From a bacterium (lineage in GTDB: Bacteria; UBP18; UBA7526): a stretch of DNA of 25,446 nucleotides. The stretch lies in contig JAUWXM010000005.1 of assembly GCA_030616365.1 (NCBI GenBank), forward strand, positions 1-25,446. Reading direction: 5' to 3'. This document shows positions 14,618 through 23,391 of this stretch, piece by piece. Within the stretch, counting starts at the first letter, position 1, and every line of letters begins with the position of its first letter. The notes beneath the pieces were generated by a model. It saw only the letters and a program-made list of their open reading frames with translations. It was not told the DNA's origin and did not search any database. The position numbers and the translations under genes were made by a program.

Positions 14618-15391
14618 TCATTTGCATATCCCCCGCTTACTCGTTTTTAAAAATTTCAGAAGATGTTTTATAGAATCTGTCTTTTCTAATTCTTGCTCAA
14701 TTTTCTCTGTTGCCCGAGCGAGGTTGAGTTTGGAGCGAAAGATGAGACGAAAGGCCTCTTTTAGGATAGAAATCTCTTTACGGGAGAAGCCGTGCCTCTT
14801 CAATCCAATAACATTTATTCCTGATATCCGAAGAGGGTCTCCGGCACCTATTATATAGGGGATAACATCCTTACGTAATGGAGAAAACCCTCCGATCATC
14901 GCATATGCCCCGATGCGCACATATTGATGAACAGCCACAATCCCTCCGATGATGACATAGTCCTCAACCGTTACATGGCCCGCCAGGGTAGCCACATTGG
15001 CTAAGGTAACCCCATTCCCTATTCTACAATCATGGGCAATGTGAACATAGGCCATAAGGAAGTTATTATTCCCAATTTTCGTCTCCCCTCCCCCCTCCTT
15101 TGTTCCTCGATTGATGGTCACGAACTCCCGGATGATGTTATTCTCTCCAATTACTACCCTTGTCTTCTCCCCCTTATATTCTAGATATTGAGGAGGAGTG
15201 CCGATGGCTGATTGAGCAAGGATCTTACAGTTCTTACCAATCTTTGTCCAGCCATCAAGAAAGACATGAGGACCGATCTGGCAACCATCTCCAATCTCTA
15301 CATTCTCCCCCACAATGGTATAAGGACCGATACTGACCCCTTTATTAATCTTTGCCTTCTTATGAACAATGGCTGTCTTATGTATTCCCAT
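14618..15391 (-). CDS. lpxA: Acyl-ACP:UDP-N-acetylglucosamine O-acyltransferase LpxA
   Basis: A 257-residue left-handed beta-helix enzyme that starts lipid A synthesis in the cytoplasm by adding a 3-hydroxyacyl chain to UDP-GlcNAc. Hexapeptide repeats run through about residue 190. The catalytic His is H120 in HIAHDC. LANVATLAGHV, GGIVAVHQYVRIGAY and GINVIGLKRHGFS match the family. Gly168 sits where E. coli has the Gly173 hydrocarbon-ruler residue, which suggests a long acyl chain (inference). AGGAGG lies 11 nt upstream of the ATG, a rather long spacing. It follows lpxC-fabZ after a 126-nt repeat-filled gap. Whether it prefers UDP-GlcNAc or a 3-amino analogue cannot be read from the sequence. 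Confidence 0.96.
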   Translation of the reverse strand: MGIHKTAIVHKKAKINKGVSIGPYTIVGENVEIGDGCQIGPHVFLDGWTKIGKNCKILAQSAIGTPPQYLEYKGEKTRVVIGENNIIREFVTINRGTKEGGGETKIGNNNFLMAYVHIAHDCRIGNGVTLANVATLAGHVTVEDYVIIGGIVAVHQYVRIGAYAMIGGFSPLRKDVIPYIIGAGDPLRISGINVIGLKRHGFSRKEISILKEAFRLIFRSKLNLARATEKIEQELEKTDSIKHLLKFLKTSKRGICK

Positions 15392-15409
15392 TTTTCGTTA
15401 AACCTCCTA

Positions 15410-15502
15410 AGTAACCAGTAACCAGCGAACAGTAAAAAACTGGTTACTGTAAACTGTTTCAGCCGAAGGCTGATCCGCCTCTGGCGGAAACTGTGAACTC
15501 CC
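15410..15502. repeat. Heptamer array in inverted arms with an inserted double mini-hairpin
   Basis: Left arm: AGTAACC, AGTAACC, AGCGAAC, AGTAAAA (15410-15437). Right arm: ACTGGTT, ACTGTAA, ACTGTTT (15439-15459), then the hairpins CAGCC-GAA-GGCTG (15460-15472) and TCCGCC-TCT-GGCGGA (15474-15488), then further heptamers AACTGTG, AACTCCC. The right arm is the reverse complement of the left. It fills the lpxC-fabZ / lpxA gap; hairpin loops are identical to those in waaA. Confidence 0.87.
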
Positions 15503-15517
15503 TGGTGAAATCGGGGT

Positions 15518-16843
15518 TCATTCTCTTTCTCTCAGGACAAGGGCGAACATGAGCTCTGCTCCAGCCACCAGCTTATCCCCCACATAGGCCTTAGTGGTCA
15601 TCTTCCCCATTCTTCCCTTAATCTTGATCACTTCTGCCTCGAGACGCAAAGTATCACCGGGAACTACCGGTTTTCTGAAACGAACCTTGTCAATGCCTAT
15701 AAAGTAGGCCAGTTTCCCGGAATGTTCTCGCTTCGATAGGAGTAAAATTCCTCCTACCTGAGCCATGGCCTCAACGATGAGCACCCCGGGCATAACCGGA
15801 TAGCCTGGAAAATGCCCCTGAAAAAACTCCTCATTTATGGTGACATTCTTAATCCCTATCGCTTTCCTATCCTCTTCAAGTTCAAGGATCCTATCTACTA
15901 AGAGGAAGGGATACCTATGGGGAAGGATCTTCTGGATGTCCTTAATATCTAAGATTTCTTTAGTCCTTATCCTCTTCTGAATTTCTGCTATTTCTTTCTT
16001 TAAAGGAATCCTCTCTCTCTTCAGGCTATGGATTTTCTTTACCAACTCCACGTTTGCTCCATGGCCACTCTTTAAGGCAATGATATGGGCTTTAAGGGGG
16101 GGGCCGATGAGATATAGATCCCCGAGTAGATCGAGGATCTTGTGGCGCACAAACTCATCGGGAAATTTTAAAGGTTCTTTATTCAAGATACCTTTCTCAC
16201 TGATAACCACAGCATTCTCCAGGCTTCCTCCTTTAATGAGCCCCTTCTCTCTCAATTCCTTCACTTCGCTCTCAAAGCCAAAGGTCCTTGCGGGAGCGAT
16301 TTCTTTTACGAAGGTATCCTCATTTATGACAAAGGAAGCAAACTGGGTCTTCAGGACTGGATGGTCAAAGTCAATAGTATAACTTATCTTAAGCTCCTCA
16401 TCTGGTAGAGCAATGAGATAGACATCCTCTTTTACATAGGAAACAGGCTCTTTTAACTCTAAGTATTCTCTTTCTTTTTTCTGCTCAGCGATCCCTGCTT
16501 CTTTTAGGACTTGCGCAAAGGGGAGGGCGCTTCCATCCGCTGCCGGTGCTTCATCTGAATCTATCTCAATAATTAAATTATCAATACCCAAACCAGTCAA
16601 GGCCGCCAAGATATGCTCTACACTCTGTATTTTTAGTTCACCTTCTCCGAGACTTGTTTCGCGAGAAGCTTTAATCACCTTAGTAACTTCTGCTACCATC
16701 TGGGGCTTGCCCTCAAGGTCTACCCGAACAAACCTTACTCCACCATCTACTGAAGCAGGCTTGAAGGTAATCTTCACCTTTTTTCCAGTATGTAGACCGA
16801 TCCCAGAATAACTAACCTCCCTTCCAATAGTCCTCTGCTTCAT
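15518..16843 (-). CDS. lpxC/fabZ: Bifunctional LpxC deacetylase / FabZ 3-hydroxyacyl-ACP dehydratase
   Basis: A 441-residue natural fusion. Residues 1 to about 275 are LpxC, the zinc deacetylase that commits to lipid A. The zinc ligands are His77 (SVEHILAAL), His234 and Asp238 (HKILDLLGD), and His261 lies in SGHGANVE. Residues about 298-441 are FabZ, with LPHRYPFLLVDRI and the catalytic pair His344 (GHFPGYPVMPG) and Glu358 (VEAMAQ). A roughly 25-residue Lys/Glu-rich linker joins them. Such fusions are known from Bacteroidetes and several candidate phyla. The ATG overlaps the lpxD stop as ATGA, with GGAG 8 nt upstream. The fusion couples consumption of hydroxyacyl-ACP for fatty acids to lipid A synthesis. 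Confidence 0.96.
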   Translation of the reverse strand: MKQRTIGREVSYSGIGLHTGKKVKITFKPASVDGGVRFVRVDLEGKPQMVAEVTKVIKASRETSLGEGELKIQSVEHILAALTGLGIDNLIIEIDSDEAPAADGSALPFAQVLKEAGIAEQKKEREYLELKEPVSYVKEDVYLIALPDEELKISYTIDFDHPVLKTQFASFVINEDTFVKEIAPARTFGFESEVKELREKGLIKGGSLENAVVISEKGILNKEPLKFPDEFVRHKILDLLGDLYLIGPPLKAHIIALKSGHGANVELVKKIHSLKRERIPLKKEIAEIQKRIRTKEILDIKDIQKILPHRYPFLLVDRILELEEDRKAIGIKNVTINEEFFQGHFPGYPVMPGVLIVEAMAQVGGILLLSKREHSGKLAYFIGIDKVRFRKPVVPGDTLRLEAEVIKIKGRMGKMTTKAYVGDKLVAGAELMFALVLRERE

Positions 16844-17865
16844 CTCTTCTTCTCCAACTCTTCAATCCTTTTTTTTAGTTCGCGAACTAACTTATATAAT
16901 TCAGGTAGCCTCAAGACGCTGGCCTCAATCCTCTTCGCCTGGACATGGGGCCTGGCGGGGTAACCAGAAACAATTGTTTTTGGGGGAACGGATTTCAGTA
17001 CCGCGGCCTTACCGCCCACTATTGCTCCATTCCCGATCTTTATGTGGCCGACCACTCCTGCCTGGCCGGCTAAGGTAACCCCTTTTCCGATCCCTGTGCT
17101 TCCTGAGATCCCCACCTGGGCAACGATGACCGAGTCCTCCCCAACGACTACATTATGGGCGATCTGGACCAGGTTGTCTATCTTCACCCCTCTCTTTATC
17201 CAGGTCTTTCCCAAGGTTGCCCGATCGATGGTGACATTGGCTCCGATCTCAACATCGTCCTCAATGACCACCCTTCCAATCTGGGGAACCTTATGCTGTC
17301 TTCCCTCATGTGGAATATAGCCGAAGCCATCAGAGCCGATGACTGTCCCGGAATGGATGATTACTCTACTAGCAATCTCTACTCTTTCCCTGATCATTAC
17401 CTGGGGATAGATGATACAGTCCTTCCCTACCCTGCTTCCTTTCCCTATATAGACTAGGGGATAGATTATGGTATTATCTCCAATCCGCGCTTTCTCTTTT
17501 ATCACAGCGTGGGCACCGACGGAGACCTTTTTCCCCAGATCCACCCCCTCGGCAATGATGGCCGAGGAATGGATTCCTTCAGCAGGTTTTTCGTGAGGAA
17601 TTAAAATCCTCATCACTTGGCTAAAGGCAAGGTAGGGATTCTCCACCTGGATGAGAGGAACTTTCACTTCCTTGACTTCGCGAGAGACGATGACCGCTGA
17701 GGCCTGAGTAGTTTCTAAAAGGGGAAGGTGCTTTATATCGCTAATGAAGGTGATTTCTCCTTTTCCTGCTTCCTTTATTCCGGCTACACCTTCTATCTCA
17801 ATATTTCCATCCCCTACTATCTTCCCTCCAATTAGTTCCGCTATCTCTTTCAAACTTTTTTTCAT
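16840..17865 (-). CDS. lpxD: UDP-3-O-acylglucosamine N-acyltransferase LpxD
   Basis: A 341-residue LpxD, which adds the N-linked hydroxyacyl chain. An N-terminal uridine-binding domain (about 1-100, with EITFISD and SAVIVS) precedes a hexapeptide beta-helix (about 105-290). The catalytic His is H237 in VQIAHNVVVGE; IGSDGFGY and GQAGVVGHIKIG match the family. A C-terminal helix (RLPELYKLVRELKKRIEELE) forms the usual trimer coiled coil. The ATG at 17865 is preferred to a TTG at 17877 because it has GGGGAAA upstream and matches the family N-terminus. It lies 13 nt after ompH and overlaps lpxC-fabZ by ATGA. Confidence 0.96.
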   Translation of the reverse strand: MKKSLKEIAELIGGKIVGDGNIEIEGVAGIKEAGKGEITFISDIKHLPLLETTQASAVIVSREVKEVKVPLIQVENPYLAFSQVMRILIPHEKPAEGIHSSAIIAEGVDLGKKVSVGAHAVIKEKARIGDNTIIYPLVYIGKGSRVGKDCIIYPQVMIRERVEIASRVIIHSGTVIGSDGFGYIPHEGRQHKVPQIGRVVIEDDVEIGANVTIDRATLGKTWIKRGVKIDNLVQIAHNVVVGEDSVIVAQVGISGSTGIGKGVTLAGQAGVVGHIKIGNGAIVGGKAAVLKSVPPKTIVSGYPARPHVQAKRIEASVLRLPELYKLVRELKKRIEELEKKR

Positions 17866-17878
17866 ACTTTTCCCCAAT

Positions 17879-18394
17879 CTATTTACGTTTCCCTTTATTC
17901 AATACTTTTATCACCTCATCTGTGAGATCCATACCCTCCCCTCCGTAGAGGATGCTATCCTTCCTCAAGATGAGGGTATATTCTTCCTTTTCTCCAACCT
18001 TCTTTATCACACTCAATATTGCAGTAATTAGCTTCTTGGTCATGGTTTCCTCTTTCCTTGCCAGGTCCATCTCCACATCCCGTACATACTTCTGGAGATC
18101 AAAAATCTTCTGATTGATCTCCTGGGCCCTCTTTAATCTCTCTTCTTTAGAGAGGAGGGCTTCTTGGGTGTTAAGTTCTTCTTTTAAAGAAGTAATCTCA
18201 TTTTCTAACTTAGTAATCTCCTTCCGGCGCGCGTTAATTTCCTTATTGAGTTCCTGGCTTGCCTTCTGGGTCTCAGTATACTCATCGAACACCCGGTCCA
18301 TATCCACATAGCCCACCTTAGCCAAATCCTCCGCCTTCACTAACCCAGCAAATAAAATCAGCAACATTCCTAGGATCAAAATCTTCCTCAGCAT
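17879..18394 (-). CDS. OmpH/Skp-family periplasmic chaperone
   Basis: A 171-residue secreted protein. A signal peptide (about 1-21, ending LVKA) is followed by KVGYVDMDRVFDEYTETQKA, the start of the OmpH/Skp family. A long charged coiled coil (about 40-115) follows, rich in Lys and Glu, then the short core strands (YTLILRKDSILYGGEGMDLTDEVIKVL). Skp trimers carry unfolded outer-membrane proteins to BamA, whose gene is directly upstream in the transcript. The order bamA-ompH-lpxD is widespread in Gram-negative bacteria. A strong AAGGAGG lies 6 nt before the ATG. Confidence in the family is high. Confidence 0.93.
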   Translation of the reverse strand: MLRKILILGMLLILFAGLVKAEDLAKVGYVDMDRVFDEYTETQKASQELNKEINARRKEITKLENEITSLKEELNTQEALLSKEERLKRAQEINQKIFDLQKYVRDVEMDLARKEETMTKKLITAILSVIKKVGEKEEYTLILRKDSILYGGEGMDLTDEVIKVLNKGKRK

Positions 18395-18416
18395 TTTCTT
18401 CCTCCTTTTATTTATT

Positions 18417-18457
18417 ATCCGTGCAAATCCGTTTTTAATCCGTGCCTATCCGTGTTT
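18417..18457. repeat. Decamer array, unit ATCCGTGNNN
   Basis: Four 10-nt units (ATCCGTGCAA, ATCCGTTTTT, ATCCGTGCCT, ATCCGTGTTT) with one extra base between the second and third. They end at the first base of the bamA stop codon and fill the bamA-ompH gap. The unit is shared with the right arm at 5191-5210. Confidence 0.75.
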
Positions 18458-20694
18458 TAGAAGGATTGACCAATAGAGAAATAGAACTGGCTATGAGAGA
18501 CACCCGCCGGAGGGCTGATGGGTTTTCCATAATCGAAGCGTAGAAGACCCATGGGGGTATGAAACCTTATTCCCGCTCCATATCCTCCTTCAATATCTCC
18601 CCAGTCCGGGTTGCTTCCCCGGGCCCAAGTGTCTCCACTATCAACAAATAAAACTCCTTTTAATCTCCGATATATGGGAAAGCGCCACTCTATGTTGGCC
18701 ACCACCATCTTCACCCCTCCAATGGGATCGCCATTGGCTGCCTTGGGACCGATATCGGCATACTTCCATCCTCTCACAGTATCCGCTCCCCCAACATAGA
18801 ACCTTTCAAAGATGGGAACATGGGTGGAGTCATCGAATTCTTCAACATATCCTGCCCGAAGACGGAGAGCCAAAACAAACTTCCAGAAGGTTTTAAAGTA
18901 CCACCTGGAATCTAATCTATATTTCAAGAAATCAAAGTCCCCTCCTAAGGGGGCGCCAGCGCATTCTACAGAAAGACTATTATATGAACCCTTAGAGGGA
19001 TCGAAGATGTAGTCCCTGGTATCCCTCACCAGACTAGGAGTAAGAGAAGAGAGAAATTTCTTCCCTTCCTCTCGAGAGATATCAAAGGGGGCATCGCTTT
19101 CTACTTTATAGACCCTCACCCTCTCCCCCTTATACTTGAGGTACCACTTGGTGAAGTCGGTTATGGGATGGCCAAAGGTAATATCTCCTCCCCTTCTCTG
19201 AATGTCATAGCTATCCCGGACCCTCGTCTTTTGCCAAATACCGGTAGAGAAGTAGGTCGGAGTATTGAAGAGCCAGGGGTTGGTGAAGCGCAGGCTATAG
19301 CTCTGCCTCTTTCCTCCAAACTCCACAGTGGCAGAGGCCTGATACCCTCTGCCAAAGAGGTTTATCTCAGAGACCGAAACCTGGCCCATCACCCCATCCA
19401 CGCTGGAATATCCCGCTCCCAGGTTTAAAGTCCCCGTCTTTTTCTCCTTGACATCGAAGACCAGGTTTATGATGTCCGGCTCCTTTCCCGGATAGGTATC
19501 TACCTTTACCCCTTCCTCCCCTTCGATATCCAATCTCTTGAAGTATCCTAAGTTATATAACTTCTCCTGGCTTCTTAGTATCTTCTTATAGTTAAAGACC
19601 TCTCCTTCTCCAATGGCCAGCTCCCTTCTTATCACATAATTCTTGGTCTTCTCATTCCCCGTGATCTCAATCTTCCCGATATAGGCCAGGGAACCTTCTG
19701 TGATGTCCAGGCTAATGTTTATCTTCTCTTCCTTTTCGTCGATCTTCTTCGTTGGTTCTACCCGAGCAAAAGCATAGCCCTTATTGTAATACAGGGCGTG
19801 GACCTGGAAGAGGTCTCTATCGAACTGTAATTCATTATAGACCATTCCCTCTTTCAGAACTGTCTCTTTCTTGATCTCCTCATCTGTGAATAATTCATTG
19901 CCCGAGATAGTCAGGCTTCCCATCTTTATCTGAGGTCCTTCTTCAATCAGAATAGTAATGAATATCTTCTCTTCCTCATAGCTAATCTTATGATCTACGA
20001 TCCTTGCTAAAAGATAGCCTCTTGTCTTATAGAGAGTAATTATCCTTTCTAAGTCTTCGCTGAAGACCTTCTTGTCAAACTTTCTCTTCTTGGTCTTCAT
20101 CACCCTCTTTATCTTCCTATCAGAGAAGACCTTGTTTCCCAAGATCTCGATCCTCTCTACCTTCAGTTTCGGCCCCTCTTTGATATTAAAGATAACATTT
20201 ACCTTCCCCTCTTCCCTATCTATCTTTATTTCTTCCTGAACCTCTGCCTGATAGTATCTCTTCTCTTTGTATAGAGAGAGGATCTTCCCCTTGGTCTCCG
20301 CTATCTTCTTCTCGCTATAGACCTCGCCAACCTTCAGCCCAATCTCTTCTAAGAAAGTTCCTTTTCTGATCTTCTTGTTTCCCTTAAAAATTATCTTCCC
20401 GACTAAGAATTTTTCCTCAACAATGAACTTTACTTTAATCCCCTTTTGAAAGGGGGAGGTATCGATCTTGACATCGGAGAAAAAGCCCAGTCCATAGATT
20501 CTCTTCAGGTCCTCTTTTAAAAGGGAAAGAGAGTACTCATCCCCCACCTTGGTTTCTACTACTTTTAAGATTCTTTCCCGGGTAATGTTCTTATTCCCCT
20601 CAACCTCAATAGCCTTAATAATCTCCCCTTGGGCCCTTGCTCCTCCAGTAATAATCACCAGACTAAAAATGACAAGGATTAGGCCCTTTTTCAT
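18457..20694 (-). CDS. bamA: Outer membrane protein assembly factor BamA
   Basis: A 745-residue Omp85 protein, the core of the machine that inserts beta-barrels. A signal peptide (about 1-22, GGARA then Q) is followed by five POTRA domains at roughly 24-96, 98-177, 178-256, 257-337 and 338-421, each with a GN turn. The barrel spans about 422-745 and contains the conserved loop-6 motif as VRGW (usually VRGF/Y). The C-terminus FYFSIGQSF ends in Phe, the classic beta-signal. Its ATG lies 8 nt after the clpC stop without a clear ribosome-binding site, so translation is probably coupled. Linkage of clpC to bamA ties protein quality control to envelope genes. Confidence 0.96.
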   Translation of the reverse strand: MKKGLILVIFSLVIITGGARAQGEIIKAIEVEGNKNITRERILKVVETKVGDEYSLSLLKEDLKRIYGLGFFSDVKIDTSPFQKGIKVKFIVEEKFLVGKIIFKGNKKIRKGTFLEEIGLKVGEVYSEKKIAETKGKILSLYKEKRYYQAEVQEEIKIDREEGKVNVIFNIKEGPKLKVERIEILGNKVFSDRKIKRVMKTKKRKFDKKVFSEDLERIITLYKTRGYLLARIVDHKISYEEEKIFITILIEEGPQIKMGSLTISGNELFTDEEIKKETVLKEGMVYNELQFDRDLFQVHALYYNKGYAFARVEPTKKIDEKEEKINISLDITEGSLAYIGKIEITGNEKTKNYVIRRELAIGEGEVFNYKKILRSQEKLYNLGYFKRLDIEGEEGVKVDTYPGKEPDIINLVFDVKEKKTGTLNLGAGYSSVDGVMGQVSVSEINLFGRGYQASATVEFGGKRQSYSLRFTNPWLFNTPTYFSTGIWQKTRVRDSYDIQRRGGDITFGHPITDFTKWYLKYKGERVRVYKVESDAPFDISREEGKKFLSSLTPSLVRDTRDYIFDPSKGSYNSLSVECAGAPLGGDFDFLKYRLDSRWYFKTFWKFVLALRLRAGYVEEFDDSTHVPIFERFYVGGADTVRGWKYADIGPKAANGDPIGGVKMVVANIEWRFPIYRRLKGVLFVDSGDTWARGSNPDWGDIEGGYGAGIRFHTPMGLLRFDYGKPISPPAGVSHSQFYFSIGQSF

Positions 20695-20702
20695 GTCCCG
20701 GG

Positions 20703-23267
20703 CTACACTTTTCTCCGTCCGCTTTTAATGGTCGGACGGGGCTTTTCTTTCTCCTTGAAGGTCAATCTATTCTCCTCAAGATCGACCAGGATGACAGAAC
20801 CCTCTTTGAACCTTCCTTTTAATAGTTCAGAGGAGAGGGGATCCTCAATGAACCTCTCAATATTCCTCTCCAATGGTCGGGCACCAAAGGCATAGGTATA
20901 ATCCTTTGTCCCTTTGATGGCATCGTACTCCTTGGTGACCAGGAATTCCCTGGCCTTATCAGAGAGCTCTAATTTTATTCCCTTCTTATCCAACCTCTTA
21001 CGCAATTTCTCAAGCATGAGTTCCGAGATTTTGGTTAGATTATCTTTGTCTAAGGGATGAAAGACGATGATCCCATCCAGTCTATTCAAGAACTCTGGTC
21101 GGAAGGTCTTCTTCATCTTGGAGAGAACGTTCCTGCTCATCTTCTCATGGGAGATTTCCTTTACCGCCTCAAAGCCTGGGGCCCTTCTCATGATATCCTC
21201 AGTCCCCACGTTACTAGTCATGATGACGACCGCGTTCTTGAAGTTCGCTGTCCTGCCCAGGCTATCCGTCAATCTTCCCTCATCCATAATCTGCAACAGG
21301 ATATTGAAGACATCTGGATGGGCCTTTTCAATCTCATCCAAGAGAACCACAGTATAGGGCCTTCTCCTCACTGGTTCTGTGAGCTGCCCCGCCTCCTCAT
21401 ATCCCACATATCCTGGAGGAGCACCGACCAGTCTGGAGACCGTAAACCTCTCTGTGAATTCACTCATATCGAATCTCACCATGGCTTTCTCGTCGCCGAA
21501 GAGGGACTCAGCCAGGGTCCGGGCAAGTTCCGTCTTCCCTACCCCGGTTGGACCAGCGAAGATGAAGGAGCCGATGGGCCGCTTGGGTTCCTTTATCCCC
21601 ACCCGAGCTCTTCTCACAGCGTCAGAGACCGCCTTAAGGGCCTCCTCTTGACCAACTACCCTCTTGGCCAGTTCCTCCTCCATCCTGGTCAACCTCTCCT
21701 GCTCATCCTGGGTTAATTTAATGACCGGTATCCCGGTCCACTTAGAGACGATGTAGGCGATATCATCACTAGAGACCTCTGGTTTCAGAGCTTTCTTTGA
21801 CTTCTCCCATTCCTCCCTGGTTTTCTTTAACTTCTCCTTAAGTTCTTTGACTCTATCTCTATATTCTGCTGCCTTCTCGAATTCCTGGGCCTTTACCGCC
21901 TCTACCTTCCCCTTCTCCGCCTCCTCTATCTCCTTCTCCATATCCTTGCGATGGGGAGGCATAGTGGCCTCTGCTAAGCGCGCCCGGGCACTGGCTTCAT
22001 CAATCAGATCAATGGCCTTATCGGGAAGGTTCCTATCAGAGATGTACTTCTCGGATAGTTCTGCAGCGGCTTTCAGAGCCTCTGGGGTTATCTTGACCTT
22101 ATGATGTTCCTCATATCTGCCCTTCAATCCCTCCAAGATCTTCTCTGTCTCTTCTACCGATGGTTCATCGACGAAGACCTGCTGGAATCTCCTCTCTAGA
22201 GCTCCATCCTTTTCAATATACTTACGGTATTCTCCTAAGGTTGTAGCCCCAATGCACTGTAGTTCTCCCCGAGCTAAAGAAGGTTTTAAGATACTGGAGG
22301 CATCAATGGCTCCCTCTGCTGCACCAGCCCCGGCTAAAGTATGGAGTTCATCGATGAAGATGATGGTGTTCCCGCTCCTCCTGATCTCATCCACCACTTT
22401 TTTAAGTCTTGCCTCAAACTCACCCCGATACTTGGTTCCCGCGACCATTCCTGCCAAGTCAAGAGCAATCATCCTCTTATCGGCTAATAGATCGGGCACT
22501 TTTCCAAAGGCAATTTTCTGGGCAACACCCTCTGCAATGGCCGTCTTCCCTACACCTGGCTCACCGATCAATGCCGCATTATTCTTCGTCCTCCGGGCTA
22601 AGATCTGGATGATCCTTTCTATCTCATCCTCCCTTCCAATGACCGGATCGAGTTTCCCTTCTTTTGCCAATTGGGTCATATCCCTTCCATAGGCGTCCAG
22701 GGCCGGAGTCTTAGAGACCGCCTTGGCCTCCTTTTTCATTCCCGGCATTCCAAACATCGGAGGAAATCCCTTGGGGATCTCTTCTTCTGGAGCAATCCCT
22801 GGGATTTCCGGGGCCTCAGGAGGGACTTCTGGTTGAAGGAGCCTTAGTATGGCCTTTCTTGCTTTCTCTAAATCAACCTTTAGGTTTAATAAGACCTGGG
22901 CAGCCACCCCTTCTCCCTCACTAATCAGGGCTAAGAGGATGTGCTCTGTCCCCACATAATTATGTCCTAATTTTCTCGCCTCCTCCACCACAATTCTCTC
23001 CAGGACTTTCTTCGCTCGAGGGGTGAAGGGGATTTCTCCCATCTTTAGGGTCGCAGCACCTTTGGGAACCATCTTCTCCACTGCTAACCTTACGGACTCT
23101 AGATCGACACCGAAGCCCTTGAGTATCTCAACCGCTACTCCCTCTCCCAATCTCACCAATCCCAACAAGAGGTGCTCTGTTCCCACATAATCGTGACCCA
23201 GCCTTCCCGCCTCTTGACGGGCAAGATCTATGATCTTCTTTGCTCTCTCAGTAAACCTTCCATCCAT
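20703..23267 (-). CDS. clpC: ATP-dependent Clp protease ATPase subunit ClpC
   Basis: An 854-residue AAA+ unfoldase. Two Clp-N repeats (about 1-150) precede a Pro/Met-rich linker. The first AAA domain has GEPGVGKT at about 235-242 and FIDELH near 302. A UVR-type coiled middle segment is at about 450-485 (QEFEKAAEYRDRVKELKEKL). The second AAA domain has GPTGVGKTE at about 572-580 and LLDEIEKAHPD. The N domains and the partner genes mcsB/mcsA point to recognition of arginine-phosphorylated substrates. The ClpP-docking tripeptide position reads PGF (about 697-699) instead of the usual [L/I/V]GF. GGGAGG precedes the ATG. clpP is not in the window. Confidence 0.96.
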   Translation of the reverse strand: MDGRFTERAKKIIDLARQEAGRLGHDYVGTEHLLLGLVRLGEGVAVEILKGFGVDLESVRLAVEKMVPKGAATLKMGEIPFTPRAKKVLERIVVEEARKLGHNYVGTEHILLALISEGEGVAAQVLLNLKVDLEKARKAILRLLQPEVPPEAPEIPGIAPEEEIPKGFPPMFGMPGMKKEAKAVSKTPALDAYGRDMTQLAKEGKLDPVIGREDEIERIIQILARRTKNNAALIGEPGVGKTAIAEGVAQKIAFGKVPDLLADKRMIALDLAGMVAGTKYRGEFEARLKKVVDEIRRSGNTIIFIDELHTLAGAGAAEGAIDASSILKPSLARGELQCIGATTLGEYRKYIEKDGALERRFQQVFVDEPSVEETEKILEGLKGRYEEHHKVKITPEALKAAAELSEKYISDRNLPDKAIDLIDEASARARLAEATMPPHRKDMEKEIEEAEKGKVEAVKAQEFEKAAEYRDRVKELKEKLKKTREEWEKSKKALKPEVSSDDIAYIVSKWTGIPVIKLTQDEQERLTRMEEELAKRVVGQEEALKAVSDAVRRARVGIKEPKRPIGSFIFAGPTGVGKTELARTLAESLFGDEKAMVRFDMSEFTERFTVSRLVGAPPGYVGYEEAGQLTEPVRRRPYTVVLLDEIEKAHPDVFNILLQIMDEGRLTDSLGRTANFKNAVVIMTSNVGTEDIMRRAPGFEAVKEISHEKMSRNVLSKMKKTFRPEFLNRLDGIIVFHPLDKDNLTKISELMLEKLRKRLDKKGIKLELSDKAREFLVTKEYDAIKGTKDYTYAFGARPLERNIERFIEDPLSSELLKGRFKEGSVILVDLEENRLTFKEKEKPRPTIKSGRRKV

Positions 23268-23294
23268 CTCAAACCTCCCAATGGTCTTTTTATC

Positions 23295-23378
23295 GTTAAG
23301 TCCGTTAATCCCGTTAGGCCGGTTGGTCCGTTAACCTGTTAAACGGGTTGAACGGGCTAAACGGGTAAAACGAGTTAA
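23295..23378. repeat. Nonamer array in two inverted arms between mcsB and clpC
   Basis: Left arm: GTTAAGTCC, GTTAATCCC, GTTAGGCCG, GTTGGTCCG (23295-23330). Centre: TTAACCTGTTAA. Right arm: ACGGGTTGA, ACGGGCTAA, ACGGGTAAA, ACGAGTTAA (23343-23378). The right unit is the reverse complement of the left in shifted phase. It occupies most of the 124-nt gap. Confidence 0.87.
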
Positions 23379-23391
23379 CTAAATCATTTTG

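Noticed and set aside
21057..21716. A 219-codon plus-strand open frame antisense to clpC
   Set aside because: It lies wholly within the highly conserved second AAA domain of ClpC on the other strand and has no domain of its own.
23295..23378. A rho-independent terminator between mcsB and clpC
   Set aside because: The inverted arms are nonamer repeats with imperfect pairing and no U-tract in the direction of transcription, so a terminator is not supported although an RNA hairpin is.
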